From positions 3,596,001 through 3,660,000 of the forward strand of contig NW_027473315.1 in the NCBI RefSeq assembly GCF_050947335.1: a DNA stretch of 64,000 nucleotides. The letters are read 5' to 3'. The translations under genes and the position numbers were made by a program. Shown piece by piece: positions 41,975 through 55,214 of the stretch. The DNA is from Megachile rotundata. Its lineage: Eukaryota; Arthropoda; Insecta; Hymenoptera; Megachilidae. Below the pieces are notes generated by a model. It was not told where the DNA came from, ran no database searches, and saw nothing but the letters and a program-made list of their open reading frames with translations. How positions within the stretch are numbered: position 1 is the first letter of the stretch; each line of letters begins with the position of its first letter.

Positions 41975-44900
41975 GAAATTATGATTGTGCTTGTATGATT
42001 GTGATTGTATGATTGTGATTGTATGATTGAGATTGTATGATTGTGATTGTATGCTTGCGATTGTATGATTGTGATATTATGATCGTGATTGTATGATTGT
42101 ATTTGGGAGATTGTATTTGGGATATTGTAATTGTATGATTGCGATTGTATGATTGTGATTGTATGATTGTAATTGTATGATTATGATTGTATGATTGTGA
42201 TTGTATGATTGAGATTGTATGATTGTGATTGTATGCTTGCGATTGTATGATTGTGATTCTTTGATTGTGATTGTATGATTGTGATTGTATGATTGTGATT
42301 GTATGATTGTGATTGTATGATTGTGATTGTATGAGTGTGATTGTATGATTGTGATTGTATGATTGTGATTGTATGATTGTGATAGTATGATTGTGATTGT
42401 ATGATTGTGATTGTATGACTGTGATTGTATGATTGTGATTGTATGATTGTGATAGTATGATTGTGAAAGTATGATTGTGATTGTACGATTGTGATTGTAT
42501 GATTGTGATTGTATGATTGTGATTGTATGATTGTGACTGTATGATTGTGATTGTCTGATTGTGATTGTATGATTGTGATTGTATGATTGTGATTGTCTGA
42601 TTGTGGTTGTGCGATTGTGATTGTCCGATTGTGATTGTACGATTGTGATAGTACGATTGTGATTGTATGATTGTGATTGTATGATTGTGATTGTATGATT
42701 GTGAAAGTATGGTTGTGATTGTATGATTATGATTGTATGATTGTGATTGTATGATTGAGATTGTATGATTGTGATTGTATGCTTGCGATTGTATGATTGT
42801 GATTGTATGATTGTGATTCCTTGATTGTGATTGTATGATTGTGATTGTATGATTGTGATTGTATGATTGTGATTGTATGATTGTGATTGTATGAGTGTGA
42901 TTGTATGATTGTGATTGTATGACTGTGATTGTATGATTGTGATAGTATGATTGTGATTGTATCATTGTGATTGTATGACTGTGATTGTATGATTGTGATT
43001 GTATGATTGTGATATTATGATTGTGAAAGTATGATTGTGATTGTATGATTGTGATTGTATGATTGTGATTGTATGATTGTGATTGTATGATTGTGATTGT
43101 ATGATTGTGATTGTTTGATTGTATTTGGGAGATTGTATTTGGGCGATTGTATTTGGGAGATTGTACTTGTATGATTGTGATTCTATGATTATGATTGTAT
43201 GATTGTGATTGTATGATTGTGATTGTATGATTGTATTTGGGAGATTGTATTTGGGAGATTGTAATTGTATGATTGCGATTGTATGATTGTGATTGTATGA
43301 TTGCGATTGTATGATTGTGATTGTATGATTGTGATGTATGATTGTGGTTGTATGATTGTGATTGTATGATTGAGATTGTATGATTGTGATTGTATGATTG
43401 TGATAGTATGATTGTGATTGTATGATTGTGATTGTATGATTGTGATTGTATGATTGTGATTGTTTGATTGTATTTGGGAGATTGTATTTGGGCGATTGTA
43501 TTTGGGAGATTGTACTTGTATGATTGTGATTCTATGATTATGATTGTATGATTGTGATTGTATGATTGTGATTGTATGATTGTATTTGGGAGATTGTATT
43601 TGGGAGATTGTAATTGTATGATTGCGATTGTATGATTGTGATTGTATGATTGCGATTGTATGATTGTGATTGTATGATTGTGATGTATGATTGTGGTTGT
43701 ATGATTGTGATTGTATGATTGAGATTGTATGATTGTGATTGTATGATTGTGATTGTATGATTGTGATTGTATGATTGTGATTGTATGATTGTGATTGTAT
43801 GATTGCGAAAGTATGATTGTGATTGTATGATTATGATTGTATGATTGTGATTGTATGATTGTGATTGTTTGATTGTATTTGGGATCTTGTATTTGGGCGA
43901 TTGTATTTGGGAGATTGTAATTGTATGATTGCGATTGTATGATTGTGACTGTATGATTGCGATTGTATGATTGTGATTGTATGATTGTGATGTATGATTG
44001 TAATTGTATGATTATGATTGTATGATTGTGATTGTATGATTGAGATTGTATGATTGTGATTGCATGCTTGCGATTGTATGATTGTGATTGTATGATTGTG
44101 ATTGTATGATTGTGATTGTATGATTGTGATTGTATGATTATGATTGTATGGTTGTGATTGTATGATTGTGATTGTATGATTGTGATTGTATGATTGTGAT
44201 TGTATGATTGTGATTGTATGATTGTGATTGTATGATTGTGATTGCATGATTGTGATTGTATGATTGTGATTGTATGATTGTGAAATTATGATTGTGCTTG
44301 TATGATTGTGATTGTATGATTGTGATTGTATGCTTGCGATTGTATGATTGTGATTCTTTGATTGTGATTGTATGATTGTGATTGTATGATTGTGATTGTA
44401 TGATTGTGATTGTATGATTGTGATTGTATGATTGTGATTGTATGAGTGTGATTGTATGATTGTGATTGTATGATTGTGATTGTATGATTGTCATAGTATG
44501 ATTGTGATTGTATGATTGTGATTGTATGACTGTGATTGTATGATTGTGATTGTATGATTGTGATAGTATGATTGTGAAAGTATGATTGTGATTGTACGAT
44601 TGTGATTGTATGATTGTGATTGTATGATTGTGATTGTATGATTGTGACTGTATGATTGTGATTGTCTGATTGTGGTTGTGCGATTGTGATTGTACGATTG
44701 TGATTGTACGATTGTGATGGTATGATTGTGATTGTATGATTGAGATTGTATGATGGTGATTGTATGATTGTGATTGTATGATTGTGATTGTATGATTGTG
44801 ATTGTTTGATTGTATTTGGGAGATTGTATTTGGGCGATTGTATTTGGGAGATTGTAATGGTATGATTGCGATTGTATGATTGTGATTGTATGATTGCGAT

Positions 44901-45414
44901 TGTATGATTGTGATTGTATGATTGTGAAAGTATGGTTGTGATTGTATGATTATGATTGTATGATTGTGATTGTATGATTGCGATTGTATGATTGTGATTG
45001 TATGATTGTGATGTATGATTGTGGTTGTATGATTGTGATTGTATGATTGAGATTGTATGATTGTGATTGTATGATTGTGATTGTATGATTGTGATTGTAT
45101 GATTGTGATTGTATGATTGTGATTGTATGATTGCGAAAGTATGATTGTGATTGTATGATTATGATTGTATGATTGTGATTGTATGATTGTGATTGTTTGA
45201 TTGTATTTGGGATCTTGTATTTGGGCGATTGTGTTTGGGAGATTGTAATTGTATGATTGCGATTGTATGATTGTGATTGTATGATTGTGATTGTATGATT
45301 GTGATTGTATGATTGTGATTGTATGATTATGATTGTATGATTGTGATTGTATGATTGTGATTGTATGATTGTGATTGTATGATTGTGATTGTATGATTGT
45401 GATTGTATGATTGT
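41975..45414 (+). repeat. 3.44 kb HOR block, copy 1
   Basis: The block runs from GAAATTATG at 41975 to the same marker at 45415. 3440 bp equals 246 units minus four. GATATTATG at 43011 matches 46451, also +3440. From about 43060 the copies differ: this one lacks seven units (98 bp) found in the next copy before the G-rich triplet (43124 against 46662). It also contains an extra 349-bp duplication and a GAAATTATG-headed unit in its second half. Confidence 0.75.
43095..43792 (+). repeat. 349-bp tandem duplication
   Basis: The G-rich triplet group, a GATTCTATGATTATG unit, a G-rich pair, GATTGCG units and a GATGTATGATTGTGG unit occur twice. The triplets start at 43124 and 43473. The 349-bp period is 25 units minus one base, matching the single 13-bp unit per copy. 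The outer ends are approximate. It is not seen at the same place in the neighbouring 3.4 kb copy. Confidence 0.7.
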
Positions 45415-48400
45415 GAAATTATGATTGTGCTTGCATGATTGTGATTGTATGATTGTGATTGTATGATTGAGATTGTATGATTGTGATTGTATGCTTGCGA
45501 TTGTATGATTGTGATATTATGATCGTGATTGTATGATTGTATTTGGGAGATTGTATTTGGGATATTGTAATTGTATGATTGCGATTGTATGATTGTGATT
45601 GTATGATTGTAATTGTATGATTATGATTGTATGATTGTGATTGTATGATTGAGATTGTATGATTGTGATTGTATGCTTGCGATTGTATGATTGTGATTCT
45701 TTGATTGTGATTGTATGATTGTGATTGTATGATTGTGATTGTATGATTGTGATTGTATGATTGTGATTGTATGAGTGTGATTGTATGATTGTGATTGTAT
45801 GATTGTGATTGTATGATTGTGATGGTATGATTGTGATTGTATGATTGTGATTGTATGACTGTGATTGTATGATTGTGATTGTATGATTGTGATAGTATGA
45901 TTGTGAAAGTATGATTGTGATTGTACGATTGTGATTGTATGATTGTGATTGTATGATTGTGATTGTATGATTGTGACTGTATGATTGTGATTGTCTGATT
46001 GTGATTGTATGATTGTGATTGTATGATTGTGATTGTCTGATTGTGGTTGTGCGATTGTGATTGTCCGATTGTGATTGTACGATTGTGATAGTACGATTGT
46101 GATTGTATGATTGTGATTGTATGATTGTGATTGTATGATTGTGAAAGTATGGTTGTGATTGTATGATTATGATTGTATGATTGTGATTGTATGATTGAGA
46201 TTGTATGATTGTGATTGTATGCTTGCGATTGTATGATTGTGATTGTATGATTGTGATTCTTTGATTGTGATTGTATGATTGTGATTGTATGATTGTGATT
46301 GTATGATTGTGATTGTATGAGTGTGATTGTATGATTGTGATTGTATGATTGTGATTGTATGATTGTGATTGTATGATTGTGATAGTATGATTGTGATTGT
46401 ATCATTGTGATTGTATGCCTGTGATTGTATGATTGTGATTGTATGATTGTGATATTATGATTGTGAAAGTATGATTGTGATTGTATGATTGTGATTGTAT
46501 GATTGTGATTGTATGATTGTGATTGTCTGATTGTGGTTGTGCGATTGTGATTGTCCGATTGTGATTGTACGATTGTGATAGTACGATTGTGATTGTATGA
46601 TTGTGATTGTATGATTGTGATTGTATGATTGTGATTGTATGATTGTGATTGTTTGATTGTATTTGGGAGATTGTATTTGGGCGATTGTATTTGGGAGATT
46701 GTACTTGTATGATTGTGATTCTATGATTATGATTGTATGATTGTGATTGTATGATTGTGATTGTATGATTGTATTTGGGAGATTGTATTTGGGAGATTGT
46801 AATTGTATGATTGCGATTGTATGATTGTGATTGTATGATTGCGATTGTATGATTGTGATTGTATGATTGTGATGTATGATTGTGGTTGTATGATTGTGAT
46901 TGTATGATTGAGACTGTATGATTGTGATTGTATGATTGTGATTGTATGATTGTGATTGTATGATTGTGATTGTATGATTGTGATTGTATGATTACGAAAG
47001 TATGATTGTGATTGTATGATTATGATTGTATGATTGTGATTGTATGATTGTGATTGTTTGATTGTATTTGGGATCTTGTATTTGGGCGATTGTATTTGGG
47101 AGATTGTAATTGTATGATTGCGATTGTATGATTGTGACTGTATGATTGCGATTGTATGATTGTGATTGTATGATTGTGATGTATGATTGTAATTGTATGA
47201 TTATGATTGTATGATTGTGATTGTATGATTGAGATTGTATGATTGTGATTGTATGCTTGCGATTGTATGATTGTGATTGTATGAATGTGATTGTATGATT
47301 GTGATTGTATGATTGTGATTGTATGATTGTGATTGTATGATTATGATTGTACGATTGTGATTATATGATTGTGATTGTATGATTGTGATTGTACGATTGT
47401 GATTGTATGATTGTGATTGTATGATTGTGATTGTATGATTGTGATTGTATGATTGTGATTGTATGATTGTGAAATTATGATTGTGCTTGTATGATTGTGA
47501 TTGTATGATTGTGATTGTATGATTGAGATTGTATGATTGTGATTGTATGCTTGCGATTGTATGATTGTGATATTATGATCGTGATTGTATGATTGTATTT
47601 GGGAGATTGTATTTGGGATATTGTAATTGTATGATTGCGATTGTATGATTGTGATTGTATGATTGTGATTGTATGACTGTGATTGTATGATTGTGATTGT
47701 ATGATTGTGATTGTATGATTGTGATTGTATGATTGTGATTGTATGATTGTGATTGTATGATTGTGATTGTATGATTGTGATTGTATGATTGTGAAATTAT
47801 GATTGTGCTTGTATGATTGTGATTGTATGATTGTGATTGTATGATTGTGATTGTATGATTGAGATTGTATGATTGTGATTGTATGCTTGCGATTGTATGA
47901 TTGTGATATTATGATCGTGATTGTATGATTGTGATTGTATGACTGTGATTGTATGATTGTGATTGTATGATTGTGATAGTATGATTGTGAAAGTATGATT
48001 GTGATTGTACGATTGTGATTGTATGATTGTGATTGTATGATTGTGATTGTATGATTGTGACTGTATGATTGTGATTGTCTGATTGTGGTTGTGCGATTGT
48101 GATTGTACGATTGTGATTGTACGATTGTGATGGTATGATTGTGATTGTATGATTGAGATTGTATGATGGTGATTGTATGATTGTGATTGTATGATTGTGA
48201 TTGTATGATTGTGATTGTTTGATTGTATTTGGGAGATTGTATTTGGGCGATTGTATTTGGGAGATTGTAATGGTATGATTGCGATTGTATGATTGTGATT
48301 GTATGATTGCGATTGTATGATTGTGATTGTATGATTGTGAAAGTATGGTTGTGATTGTATGATTATGATTGTATGATTGTGATTGTATGATTGTGATTGT

Positions 48401-48898
48401 ATGATTGTATTTGGGAGATTGTATTTGGGAGATTGTAATTGTATGATTGTGATTGTATGATTGTGATTGTATGATTGTGATTGTATGATTGTGAAAGTAT
48501 GATTGTGATTGTATGATTGTGATTGTATGATTGTGTTTGTATGATTGTGATTGTATGATTGTGATTGTATGAGTGTGATTGTCTGATTGAGGTTGTGCGA
48601 TTGTGATTGTACGATTGTGATTGTACGATTGTGATTGTATGATTGTGATTGTATGAATATGATTGTATGATTGTGATTGCATGATTGTGATTGTATGATT
48701 GTGATTGTATGATTGTGATTGTATGATTATGATTGTATGATTGTGATTGTATGATTGTGATTGTATGATTGTGATTGTATGATTGTGATTGTATGATTGT
48801 GATTGTATGATTGTGATTGTATGATTGTGATTGTATGATTGTGATTGTATGATTGTGATTGTATGATTGTGATTGTATGATTGTGATTGTATGATTGT
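45415..48898 (+). repeat. 3.44 kb HOR block, copy 2
   Basis: The first 1.1 kb matches the previous block at +3440, and both carry a 328-codon open stretch on the - strand (41979-42965 and 45419-46405). The later part contains the GGGATCTT unit at 47072, a run with rare TACG and ATATG units near 47340-47400, and a short internal repeat in which GAAATTATG recurs at 47471 and 47793 and GATATTATGATCG at 47569 and 47905. Part of the segment (46.4-47.6 kb) recurs at 49.7-50.85 kb. Confidence 0.75.
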
Positions 48899-51567
48899 GA
48901 AATTATGATTGTGATTGTATGATTGTGATGTATGATTGTAATTGTATGATTATGATTGTATGATTGTGATTGTATGATTGAGATTGTATGACTGTGATTG
49001 TATGCTTGCGATTGTATGATTGTGATTGTATGATCGTGATTGTATGATTGTATTTGGGAGATTGTATTTGGGATATTGTAATTGTATGATTGCGATTGTA
49101 TGATTGTGATTGTATGATTGTGATGTATGATTGTAATTGTATGATTATGATTGTATGATTTTGATTGTATGATTGAGATTGTATGATTGTGATTGTATGC
49201 TTGCGATTGTATGATTGTGATTGTATGATTGTGATTCTTTGATTGTGATTGTATGATTGTGATTGTATGATTGTGATTGTATGATTGTGATTGTATGAGT
49301 GTGATTGTATGATTGTGATTGTATGATTGTGATTGTATGATTGTGATAGTATGATTGTGAAAGTATGATTGTGATTGTATGATTGTGATTGTATGGTTGT
49401 GATTGTATGATTGTGATTGTATGATTGTGATTGTATGATTGTGATTGTCTGATTGTGGTTGTGCGATTGTGATTGTACGATTTTGATTGTACGATTGTGA
49501 TAGTATGATTGTGATTGTATGATTGTGATTGTATGATTGTGATGGTATGATTGTAATTGTATGATTATGATTGTATGATTGTGATTGTATGATTGAGATT
49601 GTATGATTGTGATTGTATGATTGCGATTGTATGATTGTGATTGTATGATTGTGATTGTATGATTGTGATAGTATGATTGTGATTGTATCATTGTGATTGT
49701 ATGACTGTGATTGTATGATTGTGATTGTATGATTGTGATATTATGATTGTGAAAGTATGATTGTGATTGTATGATTGTGATTGTATGATTGTGATTGTAT
49801 GATTGTGATTGTCTGATTGTGGTTGTGCGATTGTGATTGTCCGATTGTGATTGTACGATTGTGATAGTACGATTGTGATTGTATGATTGTGATTGTATGA
49901 TTGTGATTGTATGATTGTGATTGTATGATTGTGATTGTTTGATTGTATTTGGGAGATTGTATTTGGGCGATTGTATTTGGGAGATTGTACTTGTATGATT
50001 GTGATTCTATGATTATGATTGTATGATTGTGATTGTATGATTGTGATTGTATGATTGTATTTGGGAGATTGTATTTGGGAGATTGTAATTGTATGATTGC
50101 GATTGTATGATTGTGATTGTATGATTGCGATTGTATGATTGTGATTGTATGATTGTGATGCATGATTGTGGTTGTATGATTGTGATTGTATGATTGAGAT
50201 TGTATGATTGTGATTGTATGATTGTGATTGTATGATTGTGATTGTATGATTGTGATTGTATGATTGTGATTGTATGATTGTGATTGTATGATTGCGAAAG
50301 TATGATTGTGATTGTATGATTATGATTGTATGATTGTGATTGTATGATTGTGATTGTTTGATTGTATTTGGGATCTTGTATTTGGGCGATTGTATTTGGG
50401 AGATTGTAATTGTATGATTGCGATTGTATGATTGTGACTGTATGATTGCGATTGTATGATTGTGATTGTATGATTGTGATGTATGATTGTAATTGTATGA
50501 TTATGATTGTATGATTGTGATTGTATGATTGAGATTGTATGATTGTGATTGTATGCTTGCGATTGTATGATTGTGATTGTATGATTGTGATTTTATGATT
50601 GTGATTGTATGATTGTGATTGTATGATTGTGATTGTATGATTATGATTGTATGATTGTGATTGTATGATTGTGATTGTATGATTGTGATTGTATGATTGT
50701 GATTGTATGATTGTGATTGTATGATTGTGAAATTATGATTGTGCTTGTATGATTGTGATTGTATGATTGTGATTGTATGGTTGAGATTGTATGATTGTGA
50801 TTGTATGCTTGCGATTGTATGATTGTGATATTATGATCGTGATTGTATGATTGTATTTGGGAGATTGTATTTGGGATATTGTAATTGTATGATTGCGATT
50901 GTATGATTGTGATTGTATGATTGTAATTGTATGATTATGATTGTATGATTGTGATTGTATGATTGAGATTGTATGATTGTGATTGTATGCTTGCGATTGT
51001 ATGATTGTGATTCTTTGATTGTGATTGTATGATTGTGATTGTATGATTGTGATTGTATGATTGTGATTGTATGATTGTGATTGTATGATTGTGATTGTAT
51101 GATTGTGAAATTATGATTGTGATTGTATGATTGTGATGTATGATTGTAATTGTATGATTATGATTGTATGATTGTGATTGTATGATTGTGATTGTATGCT
51201 TGCGATTGTATGATTGTGATTGTATGATCGTGATTGTATGATTGTATTTGGGATATTGTAATTGTATGATTGCGATTGTATGATTGTGATTGTATGATTG
51301 TAATTGTATGATTATGATTGTATGATTGTGATTGTATGATTGAGATTCTATGATTGTGATTGTATGCTTGCGATTGTATGATTGTGATTCTTTGATTGTG
51401 ATTGTATGATTGTGATTGTATGATTGTGATTGTATGATTGTGATTGTATGATTGTGATTGTATGATTGTGATTGTATGATTGTGATTGTATGATTGTGAT
51501 TGTATGATTGTGATTGTATGATTGTGATTGTATGATTGTGATTGTATGATTGTGATTGTATGATTGT
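48899..51567 (+). repeat. Third ~3.3 kb-spaced HOR block with short terminal repeats
   Basis: The block starts at GAAATTATG 48899. GATATTATG (49737), GATCTT (50372) and GAAATTATG (50729) match 46451, 47072 and 47471 at offsets of +3286, +3300 and +3258, so this is a third relative of the preceding blocks. Near its end GAAATTATG recurs at 51107 and 51568 (461 bp, 33 units minus one). A run of 12 canonical units lies at 51394-51561. Confidence 0.7.
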
Positions 51568-53710
51568 GAAATTATGATTGTGATTGTATGATTGTGATGT
51601 ATGATTGTAATTGTATGATTATGATTGTATGATTGTGATTGTATGATTGAGATTGTATGATTGTGATTGTATGCTTGCGATTGTATGATTGTGATTGTAT
51701 GATCGTGATTGTATGATTGTATTTGGGAGATTGTATTTCGGATATTGTAATTGTATGATTGCGATTGTATGATTGTGATTGTATGATTGTGATGTATGAT
51801 TGTAATTGTATGATTATGATAGTATGATTGTGAAAGTATGATTGTGATTGTACGATTGTGATTGTATGATTGTGATTGTATGATTGTGATTGTATGATTG
51901 TGACTGTATGATTGTGATTGTCTGATTGTGGTTGTGCGATTGTGATTGTACGATTGTGATTGTACGATTGTGATGGTATGATTGTGATTGTATGATTGAG
52001 ATTGTATGATGGTGATTGTATGATTGTGATTGTATGATTGTGATTGTATGATTGTGATTGTTTGATTGTATTTGGGAGATTGTATTTGGGCGATTGTATT
52101 TGGGAGATTGTAATTGTATGATTGCGATTGTATGATTGTGATTGCATGATTGCGATTGTATGATTGTGATTGTATGATTGTGAAAGTATGGTTGTGATTG
52201 TATGATTATGATTGTATGATTGTGATTGTATGATTGTGATTGTATGATTGTATTTGGGAGATTGTATTTGGGAGATTGTAATTGTATGATTGTGATTGTA
52301 TGATTGTGTTTGTATGATTGTGATTGTATGATTGTGAAAGTATGATTGTGATTGTATGATTGTGATTGTATGATTGTGATTGTATGATTGTGATTGTATG
52401 ATTGTGATTGTATGATTGTGATGTATGACTGTAATTGTATGATTATGATTGTATGATTTTGATTGTATGATTGAGATTGTATGATTGTGATTGTATGCTT
52501 GCGATTGTATGATTGTGATTGTATGATTGTGATTCTTTGATTGTGATTGTATGATTGTGATTGTATGATTGTGATTGTATGATTGTGATTGTATGAGTGT
52601 GATTGTATGATTGTGATTGTATGATTGTGATTGTATGATTGTGATAGTATGATTGTGATTGTATGATTGTGATTGTATGACTGTGATTGTATGATTGTGA
52701 TTGTATGATTGTGATAGTATGATTGTGAAAGTATGATTGTGATTGTATGATTGTGATTGTATGATTGTGATTGTATGATTGTGATTGTATGATTGTGATT
52801 GTATGATTGTGATTGTATGATTGTGATTGTATGATTGTGATTGTGTGATTGTGGAAGTATGATTGTGATTGTATGATTGTGATTGTATGATTGTGATTGT
52901 ATGATTGTGATTGTATGATTGTGATTGTATGATTGTGATTGTATGATTGTGATTGTATGAGTGTGATTGTCTGATTGTGGTTGTGCGATTGTGATTGTAT
53001 GATTGTGATTGTATGATTGAGATTGTATGATTGTGATTGCATGATTGTGATTGTATGATTGTGATTGCATGATTTTGAATGTATGATTGTGGTTGCATGA
53101 TTGTGATTGTATGATTGTGATTGTATGATTGTGATTGTATGATTGTGATGTATGATTGTAATTGTATGATTATGATTGTATGATTGTGATTGTATGATTG
53201 TGATTGTATGATTGTGATTGTATGATTGTGATTGTATGATTGTGATTGTATGATTGTGATTGTATGATTGTGATTGTATGATTGTGATTGTATGATTGTG
53301 ATTGTATGATTGTGATTGTATGATTGTGATTGTATGATTGTGATTGTATGATTGTGATTGTATGATTGTGATAGTATGATTGTGATTGTATGATTGTGAT
53401 TGTATGACTGTGATTGTATGATTGTGATTGTATGATTGTGATAGTATGATTGTGAAAGTATGATTGTGATTGTATGATTGTGATTGTATGATTGTGATTG
53501 TATGATTGTGATTGTATGATTGTGATAGTATGATTGTGATTGTATGATTGTGATTGTATGGTTGTGATTGTATGATTGTGATTCTTTGATTGTGATTGTA
53601 TGATTGTGATTGTATGATTGTGATTGTATGACTGTGATTGTATGAGTGTGATTGTATGATTGTGATTGTATGATTGTGATTGTATGATTGTGATAGTATG
53701 ATTGTGATTG
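51568..53710 (+). repeat. HOR region similar to 38-40 kb
   Basis: Variants resemble those of the 8.8 kb copies and the 38-40 kb region. A GATGTATGACTG unit near 52420 matches those near 31076 and 38734. A GTGTGATTGTGGAAG group near 52845 matches 39630. GCATG units near 53040-53100 and a run of 13 canonical units at 53182-53363 follow. The rare TTTCGG variant also appears near 51736. The block is a mosaic of HOR pieces found elsewhere, with no other content. Confidence 0.7.
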
Positions 53711-55214
53711 TATCATTGTGATTGTATGACTGTGATTGTATGATTGTGATTGTATGATTGTGATATTATGATTGTGAAAGTATGATTGTGATTGTATGAT
53801 TGTGATTGTATGATTGTGATTGTATGATTGTGATTGTCTGATTGTGGTTGTGCGATTGTGATTGTCCGATTGTGATTGTACGATTGTGATAGTACGATTG
53901 TGATTGTATGATTGTGATTGTATGATTGTGATTGTATGATTGTGATTGTATGATTGTGATTGTTTGATTGTATTTGGGAGATTGTATTTGGGCGATTGTA
54001 TTTGGGAGATTGTACTTGTATGATTGTGATTCTATGATTATGATTGTATGATTGTGATTGTATGATTGTATTTGGGAGATTGTATTTGGGAGATTGTAAT
54101 TGTATGATTGCGATTGTATGATTGTGATTGTATGATTGCGATTGTATGATTGTGATTGTATGATTGTGATGTACGATTGTGGTTGTATGATTGTGATTGT
54201 ATGATTGAGATTGTATGATTGTGATTGTATGATTGTGATTGTATGATTGTGATTGTATGATTGTGATTGTATGATTGTGATTGTATGATTGCGAAAGTAT
54301 GATTGTGATTGTATGATTATGATTGTATGATTGTGATTGTATGATTGCGATTGTTTGATTGTATTTGGGATCTTGTATTTGGGCGATTGTATTTGGGAGA
54401 TTGTAATTGTATGATTGCGATTGTATGATTGTGACTGTATGATTGCGATTGTATGATTGTGATTGTATGATTGTGATGTATGATTGTAATTGTATGATTA
54501 TGATTGTATGATTGTGATTGTATGATTGAGATTGTATGATTGTGATTGTATGCTTGCGATTGTATGATTGTGATTGTATGATTGTGATTGTATGATTGTG
54601 ATTGTATGATTGTGATTGTATGATTATGATTGTATGATTGTGATTGTATGATTGTGATTGTATGATTGTGATTGTATGATTGTGATTGAATGATTGTGAT
54701 TGTATGATTGTGATTGTATGATTGTGATTGTATGATTGCGAAAGTATGATTGTGATTGTATGATTATGATTGTATGATTGTGATTGTATGATTGCGATTG
54801 TTTGATTGTATTTGGGATCTTGTATTTGGGCGATTGTATTTGGGAGATTGTAATTGTATGATTGCGATTGTATGATTGTGACTGTATGATTGCGATTGTA
54901 TGATTGTGATTGTATGATTGTGATGTATGATTGTAATTGTATGATTATGATTGTATGATTGTGATTGTATGATTGAGATTGTATGATTGTGATTGTATGC
55001 TTGCGATTGTATGATTGTGATTGTATGATTGTGATTGTATGATTGTGATTGTATGATTGTGATTGTATGATTATGATTGTATGATTGTGATTGTATGATT
55101 GTGATTGTATGATTGTGATTGTATGATTGTGATTGTATGATTGTGATTGTATGATTGTGATTGTATGATTGTGATTGTATGATTGTGATTGTATGATTGT
55201 GATTGTATGATTGT
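53711..55214 (+). repeat. HOR block with a 447-bp tandem duplication
   Basis: The segment begins at a TATCATTG unit. The group GATTGCGAAAG, GATTATG, GGGATCTTG, GACTG, a 13-bp unit, GATTGAG, GCTTGCG and GATTATG occurs twice, with GATCTT at 54369 and 54816. The period of 447 bp is 32 units minus one. The same group is single at 50372 and 47072, so the doubling is local. The block ends at a variant head, GAAATTGTG (about 55215), in place of GAAATTATG. Confidence 0.75.
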
